Made by a program: the position numbers and the translations under genes
Source: Curvibacter cyanobacteriorum
GTDB lineage: Bacteria > Pseudomonadota > Gammaproteobacteria > Burkholderiales > Burkholderiaceae_C
Direction: 5' to 3'
NCBI RefSeq assembly: GCF_028649475.1
Contig: NZ_JAQSIP010000001.1
Coordinates: 733,923-797,922, forward strand
Length of the DNA stretch: 64,000 nucleotides
Part shown: in pieces, positions 8,876 to 18,906 of the stretch
Position numbering within the stretch: position 1 is the stretch's first letter
Layout of the letters: every line of letters starts with the position of its first letter
The notes under the pieces: model-generated
What the model was told of the DNA's origin: nothing
What the model saw: the letters and a program-made list of their open reading frames with translations, nothing else
Databases searched by the model: none

Positions 8876-9063
8876 CACAACAGGGCCACACCCTAACCGA
8901 AGGGCCGCAGGCCGGTGTGTCACCTGGGCAATCCCCCGCCACGCAGCTCAAGCGTCCTGGGGCTGAACTGTGACGTTCACGTCAACGAATGCTTTCACAG
9001 GCTATTCACACAAACCCTGCCTAATGTCTTTTTCAACCGACAGTTGATCCAGCCCCATTGCAG

Positions 9064-9079
9064 TGTGAAGAATTTCACA
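9064..9079. promoter_or_regulatory. Perfect CRP-type palindrome TGTGA-N6-TCACA
   Basis: TGTGAAGAATTTCACA matches the classical CRP consensus half-sites exactly. It lies in an AT-rich intergenic region, 42 bp before the ATG at 9122 and about 190 bp from the divergent flavin reductase start. Further TTCAC half-sites occur at 8976, 8994 and 9005 (the last two 11 bp apart). Confidence 0.6.
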
Positions 9080-9121
9080 TTACCTTTCGAAGTTCTCCTA
9101 CGTCCGGTGTGCCCTGTCCCC

Positions 9122-9475
9122 ATGAATTGGTTCCGATCTGCAGTCAGAAGTGGTTTTCAAGCCCTGCGGCCCAATCTCTCGGGCGCCGCCCAGCCCCGCC
9201 GCGAAGCCCGTGTGGCAACCCTGCGCGAAGCCATGCTCGCCTGCCTGGTGCCGCCACTCGACAGCATGGCCGTGCAAGTCCAGCAACGCATCCGTTTCTC
9301 GGCCGACCCGGACAGCCTATGGTACCTGCGGGGTGACCTGCTCCATGTGCTGGCCGCCCGCCAGGGTGAGATGGCCGCCCGCGCCCAGCTGGACCGCCTG
9401 ACCCCCTTGTTTGAAGGACTGCTGCCGAAGGCCCTGACGCGGGCTCAAAAAAACGGGCGCGAGGCCCGTCACTGA
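9122..9475 (+). CDS. Small helical protein of unknown function
   Basis: A 117-residue protein that I do not recognise. It begins MNWFRSAVRSGFQAL and contains mostly helix-forming sequence: VATLREAMLACLVPPLDSM, VQVQQRIRFSADPDSLWYLR, LHVLAARQGEMAARAQLDRL, then LFEGLLPKALTRAQKNG. There is no signal peptide or membrane segment. The open frame runs back to 8915, but that part crosses the AT-rich promoter region, so the ATG at 9122 is preferred. No clear ribosome-binding site is seen. The consensus CRP-like site just upstream suggests it may be regulated by a Crp-family protein. Confidence 0.6.
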   Translation: MNWFRSAVRSGFQALRPNLSGAAQPRREARVATLREAMLACLVPPLDSMAVQVQQRIRFSADPDSLWYLRGDLLHVLAARQGEMAARAQLDRLTPLFEGLLPKALTRAQKNGREARH

Positions 9476-9479
9476 GATC

Positions 9480-9500
9480 GCGGCCTCCCGCGGAGGCCGC
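9480..9500. terminator. 9-bp inverted repeat between convergent genes
   Basis: GCGGCCTCC and GGAGGCCGC pair perfectly around a CGC loop. There is no T-run on either side, so it is at best a weak bidirectional terminator or an RNA 3'-end stabiliser between the genes ending at 9475 and 9520. Confidence 0.45.
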
Positions 9501-9519
9501 AGCCGCTTCAGACCACCGC

Positions 9520-10557
9520 TCAGCGCAGGTGGCCCCAGAACAACAGCGCGTCGCGCTCATCCACCGACAGCGTCACCGAAGCGCCCACCGGCAGCAGCAC
9601 CTTGGTCGCCACATGGCCGAACGGCAGGCCCGTCAACACCGGCACCCGGGTCTGGCTGCGCAGCCATTGCACCACCGTGTCGAACTTGAAGCCCTTGTCG
9701 TGGGGCGTCAGGCGGTAGTCGGTGAACTGGCCCAGCACGATCGCCTTTTGGCGGTCCAGCACACCGGCATGCAGCAGTTGCGTCAGCAGGCGCTCGATGC
9801 GGTAGGGGTGCTCGTTGACGTCCTCAAGGAACAACACCCCCCCCTTGGGGTTGGGCAGGTAAGGCGTGCCCACCAGCGAGGCCAACACCGCGAGGTTGCC
9901 GCCCCAGAGTGGCGCCTTCTTGAGCGTGAAAGGCTCGATGCCCGGCAGCGCCGCCGCCGCGCTGCCCTTGCGCGGGCGCGGCAGTTCCCAGCCAGCGCCT
10001 TCGCCATGGCCCGTGAACAGGTCGTCCAGGCAGGCCAGCATGATGTCGTCGGGTTCTTCTTCGGTGCCCAGGTCAGCGCCCAGGGCCGGACCGGACCAGC
10101 TGATGGCCCCGGTCTTGGCCAACAGCGCGTTCTGGAACGCGGTGAAGTCGCTGAGGCCCACGTACTCGGTGCCCCGCTCGATCGACTTGGCCACGGCCTT
10201 GTAAGGCAGGCGCGGCAGCAGGCGGGTCAGGCCGTAGCCGCCGCGCGAGATCAAGGCCACATCGGCACCACTGGCCGCCGCGCGGGTGATGGCGGCCAGG
10301 CGGGTGTCGTCGTCACCGGCAAAGCGCATGTGGCTGGCCAGGGCCGCGGTATCGACCTCGACCTGGTGACCCAGCGCCTTCAGGCGCGCAATGCCACGCT
10401 TGAAGGCGGCCTTGTCGCGCACCGCGCTGGAGGGCGAGAAAACATAGATGTGCCGCGGGCCGTGGTGGTGGCCGCACGAGGCGGGATCGTGGTTGTGCTG
10501 GTCTGACAAGGTCGTGTCCAACCGGTCTTGTGACGGCTGGCTCCGGATAAAGGACAA
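9520..10557 (-). CDS. Peptidase S66 family LD-carboxypeptidase
   Basis: A protein of up to 345 residues of the LdcA/MccF family, which removes the terminal D-Ala from murein tetrapeptides during cytoplasmic recycling (or cleaves microcin C-like compounds in MccF). The catalytic Ser is in GLSDFTAFQ, Glu in LFLEDVNEHPYRIER and His in PFGHVATK. The nucleophile region is preceded by ISRGGYGLTRLLPRLP, typical of the family. The start is uncertain: the frame opens with TTG at 10557 and another TTG lies at 10509, with no ATG. The N terminus has a His-rich segment (QHNHDPASCGHHHGPRH) that is unusual for S66 enzymes. Confidence 0.87.
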   Translation of the reverse strand: MSFIRSQPSQDRLDTTLSDQHNHDPASCGHHHGPRHIYVFSPSSAVRDKAAFKRGIARLKALGHQVEVDTAALASHMRFAGDDDTRLAAITRAAASGADVALISRGGYGLTRLLPRLPYKAVAKSIERGTEYVGLSDFTAFQNALLAKTGAISWSGPALGADLGTEEEPDDIMLACLDDLFTGHGEGAGWELPRPRKGSAAAALPGIEPFTLKKAPLWGGNLAVLASLVGTPYLPNPKGGVLFLEDVNEHPYRIERLLTQLLHAGVLDRQKAIVLGQFTDYRLTPHDKGFKFDTVVQWLRSQTRVPVLTGLPFGHVATKVLLPVGASVTLSVDERDALLFWGHLR

Positions 10558-10614
10558 AAAGAAGGTGGCTGGCAGGGGCCCCGTCCGTCTACGAACAAAG
10601 ACCCGGCTGGCGGC

Positions 10615-12269
<1,655 letters not shown>

Positions 12270-12578
12270 CTCAAGCCCCCCCGCCCACGGTACGGGTCGA
12301 CACCCGTCGGTCCAGCGGGTACCGGAAGGCGGCAGCGGCGCAGCAGGGCATCAGGTCGGCGGGGGGCATGGGCTCGGTTCAAGAACGGTTTGACCGGTAT
12401 TTTGCCCGCCGCGACGGGCTGCGGGGCCAGGTCTGGGCCCAGTCAGGCCAAGTGGGGCGCGCGGAGCTGGGTGGGATCGGGTGGTGCCGAGTCGTGCCGA
12501 GTGGGGCGACCCGCCACGCGGTGGCCCGTTCGAAGGCCCTGCCCCATGGAGGCCCAGGGGCCCCCACCCTGGCGCGCC
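12270..12578. other. Intergenic region without recognised features
   Basis: About 309 bp between two minus-strand genes. It is GC-rich and contains a duplicated GTGCCGAGT near 12485-12502. I see no tRNA, convincing promoter or conserved small gene. Short open frames here look like shadows of the flanking sequence. Confidence 0.5.
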
Positions 12579-14141
12579 TCAGGATGCGGAGCCCCCGAGC
12601 GCCAGGCACAGGCTGACCTGGTTGCGCAATTGCAGCCACTGGTTCTGGGCCCAGGCCACTTCGGCCGCGCGGCGCGCCTCTTGGGCATCGAGCCACAGGC
12701 TCAGGGCCACGGCCCCCTGGCGGTAGCGCACCTCGTACAGCTGCTCGCTGCGCTGGCTGGCCAGCAGGGCCCCGGCCAGGGACTCCCCCTGACGCGCCAG
12801 GCTTTGGCGCGCGCTGAGTACGTTTTCGACCTCGCCGAGCGCGGTGTAGAGCGTCTGGCGGTAACTCAGCACCGCGCTTTCGTACTGGGTGCGGGCGATG
12901 GCGTTGTTCAGGCGCTGGGTGTTGAACTGCAGAAATGGCAGGGTGATCCCCGCGCCCAGCAAGGCGTAGGGATTGGCCAGCACGCTGCCCAGGGCGGCAC
13001 TGCTGCTGCCCAGCGCGCCCGTCAAGGTCAAGGGTGGGTAGTAGCTGGCCGCGGTGGCGTTGGCGCTGGCCAGGGTCTCGCGCAGGCGCATTTCGGCGGC
13101 CCGCAGGTCGGGGCGGCGCGCCAACACCTGGGCGGGCAGCTCGGGGGCCACGGCGGGCATGGCCTGGTTGGGCAACTGGGCCGGCTCCTGCGGCAGCAAC
13201 TGGGCCAACGTGGCGTCACCGGGGGCGGCGTCAAACAGCAAGGCCAGCGTGGTTCGGGCCTCCAGGCGCTGTTGTTCGAGGTCGCTCAAGGTGGCGCGCT
13301 GGGTCAGCACGCTGCGCTCGGCCTCGCTGGTCTCCAGCGCCGACACCGCACCGGCCCGGTACTGCGCCGCCACCAGTTCCCGCGTGCGCTCGGCGTACGC
13401 CACGCTTTGCGCCGCGCTGCGGATGCGCTGGTTGAGGTAGGCGATCTGCCAGTACTGGCGCACCACCGTGCCCGTGAGGCTGAGCAGGGTGCTTTGGCGG
13501 TCCTGTTCGGTGGCCTGGGCTTCCCACGCCGAGGCCTCGCGCAGGCGGGCCAGTCGGCCCCACAGGTCGACCTCGTAGCTGGCGCTCAGGTTGGCGCTTT
13601 GGCTGCGCGTGAGCGCGCTGCCGCTGCTGCCCGCGCCGTCCAGCGAGCGCTGGCTTTGGCTGCTGAGGCCGGCACTGACGCCGGGCACCTGGTTGCGCTG
13701 GGTCAGCTGCGACTGCAGTTGCGCGCTGCGCAGTTTGAGCGCGGCCACGGCCAGGTCGGTGTTGCGGGCCAGCGCGCTGCTGACCAGGGCGTCGAGCCGG
13801 GCGTCGCCAAAAGCGGTCCACCACGCGTCGACCGTGGCCGCGGGGGGGGCGCTCACCACCGCCGAGGGGGCCCCCGCTGGGGCGGCTGGGGCCGGCGCGG
13901 CCACACTGGCCTGCCCGGCGTCGCTGGGGGGGCTGGCCGGTGCACGCAAGACCGCAGCCGGCGTCCCCAAGGGCGCGCCCTGCCCCCACTGGGCCGGCAG
14001 CGACAGCGCGAGTGCCTGCTCGGGCAGGGACACCGTGCTGCAGGCGCCCAGGCCCAGGCTGAGGGCCAACACCAGGGGCCATCGGTGTGCCGGGTGCGGG
14101 CTGGGTGCGAAGGAGAAGGGAAACAATTGAGTCATCGACAT
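12579..14141 (-). CDS. Outer-membrane factor lipoprotein (NodT/TolC family)
   Basis: A 520-residue RND/ABC efflux outer-membrane channel subunit. The N terminus carries a lipoprotein signal with lipobox LGAC (LALSLGLGACSTVS). The body has two OEP repeats rich in long helices: VSSALARNTDLAVAALKLRS, LSASYEVDLWGRLARLREA and ARRPDLRAAEMRLRETLASA are typical NodT signatures, repeated as RLNNAIARTQYESAVLSYR near the C terminus. It is the last gene of the macA-macB-OMF operon and completes a tripartite exporter. ATGs at 14141 and 14135 are both possible; the frame goes back to 14240, overlapping macB, without a plausible signal. Confidence 0.92.
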   Translation of the reverse strand: MSMTQLFPFSFAPSPHPAHRWPLVLALSLGLGACSTVSLPEQALALSLPAQWGQGAPLGTPAAVLRAPASPPSDAGQASVAAPAPAAPAGAPSAVVSAPPAATVDAWWTAFGDARLDALVSSALARNTDLAVAALKLRSAQLQSQLTQRNQVPGVSAGLSSQSQRSLDGAGSSGSALTRSQSANLSASYEVDLWGRLARLREASAWEAQATEQDRQSTLLSLTGTVVRQYWQIAYLNQRIRSAAQSVAYAERTRELVAAQYRAGAVSALETSEAERSVLTQRATLSDLEQQRLEARTTLALLFDAAPGDATLAQLLPQEPAQLPNQAMPAVAPELPAQVLARRPDLRAAEMRLRETLASANATAASYYPPLTLTGALGSSSAALGSVLANPYALLGAGITLPFLQFNTQRLNNAIARTQYESAVLSYRQTLYTALGEVENVLSARQSLARQGESLAGALLASQRSEQLYEVRYRQGAVALSLWLDAQEARRAAEVAWAQNQWLQLRNQVSLCLALGGSAS

Positions 14142-14175
14142 CCAAGCAAGGGGGGCGGGCTGCAGCAGGCCGCTT

Positions 14176-16359
14176 TCAATCGCGGGCCAGGGCCTCGATC
14201 GGGTTGAGGCGGGCTGCCGCGCGCGCCGGCAAGTACCCAAACACCACCCCGATCAGGGTGGAACACACAAAGGCCGCGGCCATCGCCAGGGGCGAGAAAG
14301 CGATCGTGAAACTGCTGCTGAGGCGCGAGAACACCGCGCCAAAGCCCAGCGCCGCCAGGATGCCCAGCACCCCGCCCAGCAGGCAGACCAGCACCGCCTC
14401 GATCAGAAACTGCTGCTGGATGTCGCTCTGTCGCGCGCCCACCGCCATGCGCACCCCGATCTCGCCGGTGCGCTCGGTGACGCTGACCAGCATGATGTTC
14501 ATGACCCCAATGCCCCCCACGATGAGCGAGATCACCGCGATCGACGACACCAGCAAGGTCATGGTGCGGGTGGTGTTCTCGATGGTCTGGCGGATGCTGT
14601 CGGTGTTGAGCACGTAAAAGTCCACCCGCCCATGGCGCCGCTCCATCAACTGCTGAATGCCCTGCTCGGCCGCTGCCATCGGCGTGCCGTCGTCCACCCG
14701 CACCGTGATGCTGCGCAGGTAGCCCTGCCCGATCAGGCGCCGCATGGCGGTGGTGTAGGGCACGTAGACATTGAGGCTTTCGGCGTTGGGCCCGAAGCTG
14801 TCTCGCTTGGCGGTCACACCGATCACCGTGACCGGCATGCTGCCCAGCAACAGCACCTGGCCGACCGGATCGGTGGTGGGAAACAACTTCTTGCGCGCGT
14901 TGTCATCGATCACCGCCACCTGTGCAATCGCCTGCACCGCGGCCGGGCTGAAGGCCGTCCCTTGCGCCAGGCTCAGGCCCTTGACGCGGAAGTACTGTTC
15001 GCCCACGCCACTGACCTGCACCGAGGCGTCGACATTGGCAAAGCGCGCTGTCAAGGCGCTCTGCACATTGGGCGTCACGCTGTCCACGTAGCTTTGCTCG
15101 CTCAGCGCGTCGGCGTCCGAAGGCCGCAGGGTCTGGATGCGTGCCGAGCGCGGGTCGCCAAAGCTGGTGCCCGAATAGACATCGATGGTGTTGGTGCCAA
15201 TCGAGCTGATGTTGGCCAGCACCTTGCGGCGCGAGCCCTCGCCCAGCGCTACCACCGACACCACCGAGGCGATGCCGATGATGATGCCCAGCATCGTCAA
15301 CAAGGTGCGCAGCCGGTGCGCGTTCATGGCCAGCAAGGCCATCCGGAAAGCCTCGCCGAAGCGGTCGAACCAGCGCCCGACCGCCGCCAGGCGGCCCCCC
15401 GCGGGCCCAGGCGCCTCCGAAGGGGGCACCGCCTCGGTCTCTTCCGAAGAGGCCACCGCCTTGGGGTCCTCCGCTGGGGGTTCCGCCTGGGCCGGGTCGG
15501 CCTGGGCCTGGGTCGCCCCCACCGGGGCCGTGGCCGGGGCCCCGGGTGCGGCGCCCTCGCCCACCACCGGGGTGTTGGCGTCGTCCGACACCACCACCCC
15601 ATCGCGCAAGGTCACAATGCGGCGGGCGTGCCGCGCCACCTGCAGGTCGTGGGTGACCAGGATGATGGTGTGGCCCAGGGCATTGAGCTCCCCCAGGATC
15701 TTCATGACCTCGGCGCCCGCCTGGGTGTCCAGCGCGCCGGTGGGTTCATCGGCCAGGATGACGCTGCCGCCATTCATCAAGGCGCGTGCAATCGACACCC
15801 GCTGCTGCTGGCCGCCCGACAACTTGCCCGGCACGTGGTCGGTGCGGCCGCCCAGGCCCAGGCGCTCCAGCAGGGCCTGGGCCCGCGCCTTGCGCTGCGG
15901 CCGCCCGCGCCCCGCGTAAATGGCCGGTACCTCGACATTGGCCGCGGCGGACAGGTCACCCAGCAGGTGGTAGCGCTGAAAGATGAAGCCGAAATGCCCG
16001 CGCCGCAGCGCCGCCAGCTCGTCGGGCAGCAGGCTGCCCACCTCGCGCCCGGCGATGCGGTAGCTGCCGCGGCTGGGCTGGTCCAGGCAGCCAATCAGGT
16101 TCATCAGCGTGGACTTGCCGGACCCCGATTGGCCGACGATGGCGATCATCTCGCCGGCCGCGATGTCCAAGTGCACATCTTTCAAGACGGCCAGCACCCC
16201 GTCACCGACCGGGAACTCGCGCCAGACGCCTTGCAGCGACAACAAGGGGGTGGCCGCCGCCGACGGCGGTTCCGAGGCCACCCCGTTCAGGGCGTGGGCC
16301 GAGGGCGAGGCTGGCGGGGCCGTTCCGCTGGGTCGCGGGGCTGGGTGGAGATCACGCAT
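14176..16359 (-). CDS. macB: MacB-type ABC transporter (ATPase fused to permease)
   Basis: A 727-residue inner-membrane mechanotransmission ABC protein. The N-terminal ATPase (about 40-260) has Walker [11 protein letters not shown]-loop FIFQRYHLL, signature LSGGQQQR and Walker [13 protein letters not shown]. An Ala/Pro/Glu-rich linker (about 265-325) joins it to a permease with one TM ([21 protein letters not shown]), a large periplasmic domain, and three C-terminal TMs ([20 protein letters not shown] onward). This is the MacB topology, working with a MacA adaptor and an outer-membrane channel to export macrolides, peptides or siderophores. The true cargo is unknown. The linker is longer than in E. 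coli MacB. Confidence 0.93.
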   Translation of the reverse strand: MRDLHPAPRPSGTAPPASPSAHALNGVASEPPSAAATPLLSLQGVWREFPVGDGVLAVLKDVHLDIAAGEMIAIVGQSGSGKSTLMNLIGCLDQPSRGSYRIAGREVGSLLPDELAALRRGHFGFIFQRYHLLGDLSAAANVEVPAIYAGRGRPQRKARAQALLERLGLGGRTDHVPGKLSGGQQQRVSIARALMNGGSVILADEPTGALDTQAGAEVMKILGELNALGHTIILVTHDLQVARHARRIVTLRDGVVVSDDANTPVVGEGAAPGAPATAPVGATQAQADPAQAEPPAEDPKAVASSEETEAVPPSEAPGPAGGRLAAVGRWFDRFGEAFRMALLAMNAHRLRTLLTMLGIIIGIASVVSVVALGEGSRRKVLANISSIGTNTIDVYSGTSFGDPRSARIQTLRPSDADALSEQSYVDSVTPNVQSALTARFANVDASVQVSGVGEQYFRVKGLSLAQGTAFSPAAVQAIAQVAVIDDNARKKLFPTTDPVGQVLLLGSMPVTVIGVTAKRDSFGPNAESLNVYVPYTTAMRRLIGQGYLRSITVRVDDGTPMAAAEQGIQQLMERRHGRVDFYVLNTDSIRQTIENTTRTMTLLVSSIAVISLIVGGIGVMNIMLVSVTERTGEIGVRMAVGARQSDIQQQFLIEAVLVCLLGGVLGILAALGFGAVFSRLSSSFTIAFSPLAMAAAFVCSTLIGVVFGYLPARAAARLNPIEALARD

Positions 16360-16374
16360 GGCGCACCGATCCCG

Positions 16375-17601
16375 TCACAGGCCCGGCGGCGGGCGCATGC
16401 CGCCGCCCGGACCGGCCTTGGGGGCGTCGGCGTTGGCCAAGGCCTGGCCCAGCACCACGCGGTCGCCCTCGTTCAGGCCCTCCAGCACTTGGACCATCAC
16501 GTTGTTGTTGATGCCGACGCGGATGGGCCGCGGCACCACCCGGCCCTCGGCGTCCAGCACCTTGACCTGGTAGCGCCCGTCGGCTTGCCGCGCGCTGAGG
16601 GCGCCCACCGGCACGGTCAGCGCCCCCTGGGCCTGGCCACGCACGATGCTGACCATGGCGGTCATCGAGATGCGCAGCTTGTTGTCCGGGTTGGGCACAT
16701 CGAACAAGCCGTTGTAGTAGATGGCGGTGGCGCTGGTGGTCGAGCTGCTGCTGGACGAACTGCTTGCGCTGGACGTGGTGCTGCTGGTGATGCTGTCGGT
16801 GGCCGGCTCGATGGTGCGCAGCGTGGCCTCGTAGCGCCGCTCGGGCTCGCCGAGGATGGTGAAGTACACGCTTTGCCCGGGCTTGACGCTGGTGACGTCG
16901 GCCTCGGAGATCGACGCCTTGACCGTCATGGTGTCGACCTTGGCCACGATGATGATGGTCGGGGTCGACTGGTTGGCGTTGACGGTGGTGCCTTCTTCGG
17001 TCACCACGGCGACCACCTGGCCGTCGATCGGCGAGGCGATGCGGGTGTAGCCCAGGTTGACCCGGGCGGTGTCAACCACCACCTTGGCCTGCTCGACCTG
17101 GGCGCGCAGGGCCTCGACGCTGGCCAGGCTGGTTTTGTAGGTGGCCGCAGCAGCCTCCAGGTCGGCCTGCGAGCTGGCCTCGGAGGCGCGCATCTGCTGC
17201 TGCCGTTTCAGGGCCAGATCGGCCTGGTTCAGGGTGGCTTCGGCCGAGCGCATCTGGGCCGCCGCGCTGGCCAGGGCAGCCTCGGCGTTGCGCAGCGTGT
17301 TCTGCTGGGTCAGCGAATCAATTTCGGCCACCAGCTGCCCCTTGCTCACCGTGTCCCCCAGCTTGACCTTGAGTGAGCGCACCTGGCCCGAGACCTGGGC
17401 CCCGACGCTGACCTGGCGAAACGCCTTCAGGGTGCCATTGGCCAACACCGTGTCTTCGATGTCGGCGCGCCGCACCGGGGCGGTGATGTAGGCGGGTTCG
17501 GGCGGGGGGGCAAACAACAGTCTTTGGGCACCGAACAGCACGGCCCCCAGCAAGGCCAACCCCAACACGGGGCGCAGCCAGCGCTTGGCTTCTATGGACA
17601 T
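16375..17601 (-). CDS. macA: MacA-type periplasmic adaptor (HlyD/RND membrane fusion protein)
   Basis: A 408-residue membrane fusion protein. An N-terminal anchor (RWLRPVLGLALLGAVLFGA) is followed by a lipoyl half (VRRADIEDTVLANGTLKA, VSVGAQVSGQVRSLKVKLGD), a coiled-coil hairpin (about 95-190), the second lipoyl half (IASPIDGQVV), and beta-barrel and membrane-proximal domains. A serine/threonine tract (about 282-302) interrupts the beta-barrel. It bridges MacB and the outer-membrane factor. The ATG at 17601 has GGGAAG just upstream; the frame extends to 17826 but that part crosses a terminator. It lies 15 bp before macB. Confidence 0.92.
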   Translation of the reverse strand: MSIEAKRWLRPVLGLALLGAVLFGAQRLLFAPPPEPAYITAPVRRADIEDTVLANGTLKAFRQVSVGAQVSGQVRSLKVKLGDTVSKGQLVAEIDSLTQQNTLRNAEAALASAAAQMRSAEATLNQADLALKRQQQMRASEASSQADLEAAAATYKTSLASVEALRAQVEQAKVVVDTARVNLGYTRIASPIDGQVVAVVTEEGTTVNANQSTPTIIIVAKVDTMTVKASISEADVTSVKPGQSVYFTILGEPERRYEATLRTIEPATDSITSSTTSSASSSSSSSSTTSATAIYYNGLFDVPNPDNKLRISMTAMVSIVRGQAQGALTVPVGALSARQADGRYQVKVLDAEGRVVPRPIRVGINNNVMVQVLEGLNEGDRVVLGQALANADAPKAGPGGGMRPPPGL

Positions 17602-17612
17602 GACTTCCCAAC

Positions 17613-17646
17613 AAAAAAGGCAAAGGCCAGTGTGGCACTGGCCTTT
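17613..17646 (-). terminator. Intrinsic terminator (minus strand) after the Mrr-like gene
   Basis: An 11-bp perfect stem (AAAGGCCAGTG / CACTGGCCTTT, 3-base loop, 17622-17646) is followed on the minus strand by GCCTTTTTTGT. It should end the transcript of the gene at 17741-18607. It also lies only 12 bp ahead of macA, so a macA promoter would have to overlap it or read-through must occur. Confidence 0.9.
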
Positions 17647-17740
17647 GACCGCCGTGCGGCAGTTTGGTCGCCCCTTTGTAAAGTTGGGCCGGCCCGAGCG
17701 CCCGCCCCCCCCCAGGCGCTGCAGCGCGCCCGCCGCCGAA

Positions 17741-18607
17741 TCAGGCCAGCGGCCGGCGACCGGAGCACACCGGAAAGCCCGCACAGCCCCAATAGGGCTC
17801 GCCTGCGCGGGGCCCGTCCAGCTCATGGCGGCGCAGCATCGGGCGGCTGCAATGGGGACACTGCGGGCGCGGTGACGGGGTCATGCGCCGCACGCCGGGC
17901 AGCACCTGGGTGGGCGGCAGGCGGCGGATGTCCTGGCTGGGCGGCGGCACGCTGACGGCCGGCCCCAAGCGGTTGGCGTCGTAGTCGCGCAGCAGTTGCA
18001 GCAGCGTCGGGCCGTCGACCAGGGTGATCGAACGGCCGTTCGCGTAGGACTGCGCCGCCGCACTGAAGGTGCCGGTGCTGAACACCACCCCACCCTCGGC
18101 GCCGATGCCCTCGATCACCGAGCGCAGCTCGCGCACCACCTCGACCCCCACGCGCAAGGCGCGCCAATGCTGGGCATGAAACACCTGTTTTTCGCCTTCA
18201 AACCACATCACCCACTGGTTGGGCTCGTCGAGGTGGGCGTTGTGCTCATAGCCTTGCACGGTGTAGAGGCGCAGCAGCAGTTGCTCGACCTCGCGGGGCC
18301 GCAAGCGCACCAGGGCCTCGGTGTCGGGATCGCGCACCAGGGCCGCCAGGCGGCGCTGGTGGCGCTGCCGGCCCCAAAAGGACAGGGCCGCCAAAGACAG
18401 GCCCAACAGGGGCAAGGCCTCCACAAAGGCCCCCACCCAGCCCGCGGCGTGCGCGGTCAACCAGCGTGTGGCCGGCCCCATCGGCGCCAGACTGGCCATC
18501 TGCCAGCAGGCCAGCGACAGCAGGGCCAGCAACACCCCCAGCGGCCAAGGCAGGGACGCCGCGCGGTCTGCACAGCGGTTCAACAAGACCAGAGAGGGAC
18601 TGGACAT
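17741..18607 (-). CDS. Membrane-anchored Mrr-like (PD-(D/E)xK) protein with topoisomerase zinc ribbon
   Basis: A 288-residue protein. Two hydrophobic segments (about 19-42 and 54-75) anchor it in the membrane. Residues about 95-215 align by pattern with the Mrr-like restriction endonuclease domain: LLLRLYTVQGYEHN, HWRALRVGVEVVRELRSVI, GGVVFSTGTFSAAAQSYANG, ITLVDGPTLLQLL. The catalytic Asp region reads DEPNQW and the expected QxK reads HAQ, so the nuclease centre appears lost. The C terminus has a topoisomerase-type C4 zinc ribbon (CPHC...YWGCAGFPVC). Proteins of this layout occur in many proteobacteria, usually with an intact QxK. Function is unknown; nucleic-acid binding is likely. Confidence 0.75.
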   Translation of the reverse strand: MSSPSLVLLNRCADRAASLPWPLGVLLALLSLACWQMASLAPMGPATRWLTAHAAGWVGAFVEALPLLGLSLAALSFWGRQRHQRRLAALVRDPDTEALVRLRPREVEQLLLRLYTVQGYEHNAHLDEPNQWVMWFEGEKQVFHAQHWRALRVGVEVVRELRSVIEGIGAEGGVVFSTGTFSAAAQSYANGRSITLVDGPTLLQLLRDYDANRLGPAVSVPPPSQDIRRLPPTQVLPGVRRMTPSPRPQCPHCSRPMLRRHELDGPRAGEPYWGCAGFPVCSGRRPLA

Positions 18608-18906
18608 GGGTCGATCGGGATGGAAGGTGGAGTTGGCGGCGCAGAAGCAGCGCCCCGCGACAGGTCGAATGATACATTTGAATAGATCGGTATGGATATG
18701 CCATTTAAGACATTCGACGGCACTTTCCGACCGACGGAAGGCCTTTGTTGTGGCCTCCAGCGTCCTGCCAGCACCGCCCTCCCATCACCCTGTCCGCCTG
18801 ACCGTCAGCGGCTCAACCGGCCGATCAGATCCATCAGGTCCATCAGGCCCGACTGCTTGCCCGTCACCGCCCCCCCGGCCGCCAGCGGCCCCAACCGAAA
18901 GCCAAC
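18608..18906. promoter_or_regulatory. Divergent promoter region with an 8-bp inverted repeat in an AT-rich island
   Basis: About 300 bp between divergent genes. An AT-rich stretch at 18665-18720 is bounded by GTCGAATG (18664-18671) and CATTCGAC (18711-18718), a perfect inverted repeat 39 bp apart. It may be a regulator-binding region for one or both genes. A short tandem ATCAGGTCC/ATCAGGCCC repeat is seen near 18829-18850. Confidence 0.4.

Noticed and set aside
8969..8984. Second CRP site TGTGA-N6-CGTCA
   Set aside because: Only one half-site matches the consensus; kept only as a half-site in the cluster.
12270..12578. A tRNA or small gene in the gap
   Set aside because: No cloverleaf, no TTCGA-type T-loop in context and no start signal for the short frames.
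17741..18607. Active restriction endonuclease
   Set aside because: The catalytic Asp and QxK lysine are not found and no methyltransferase or specificity gene is nearby.
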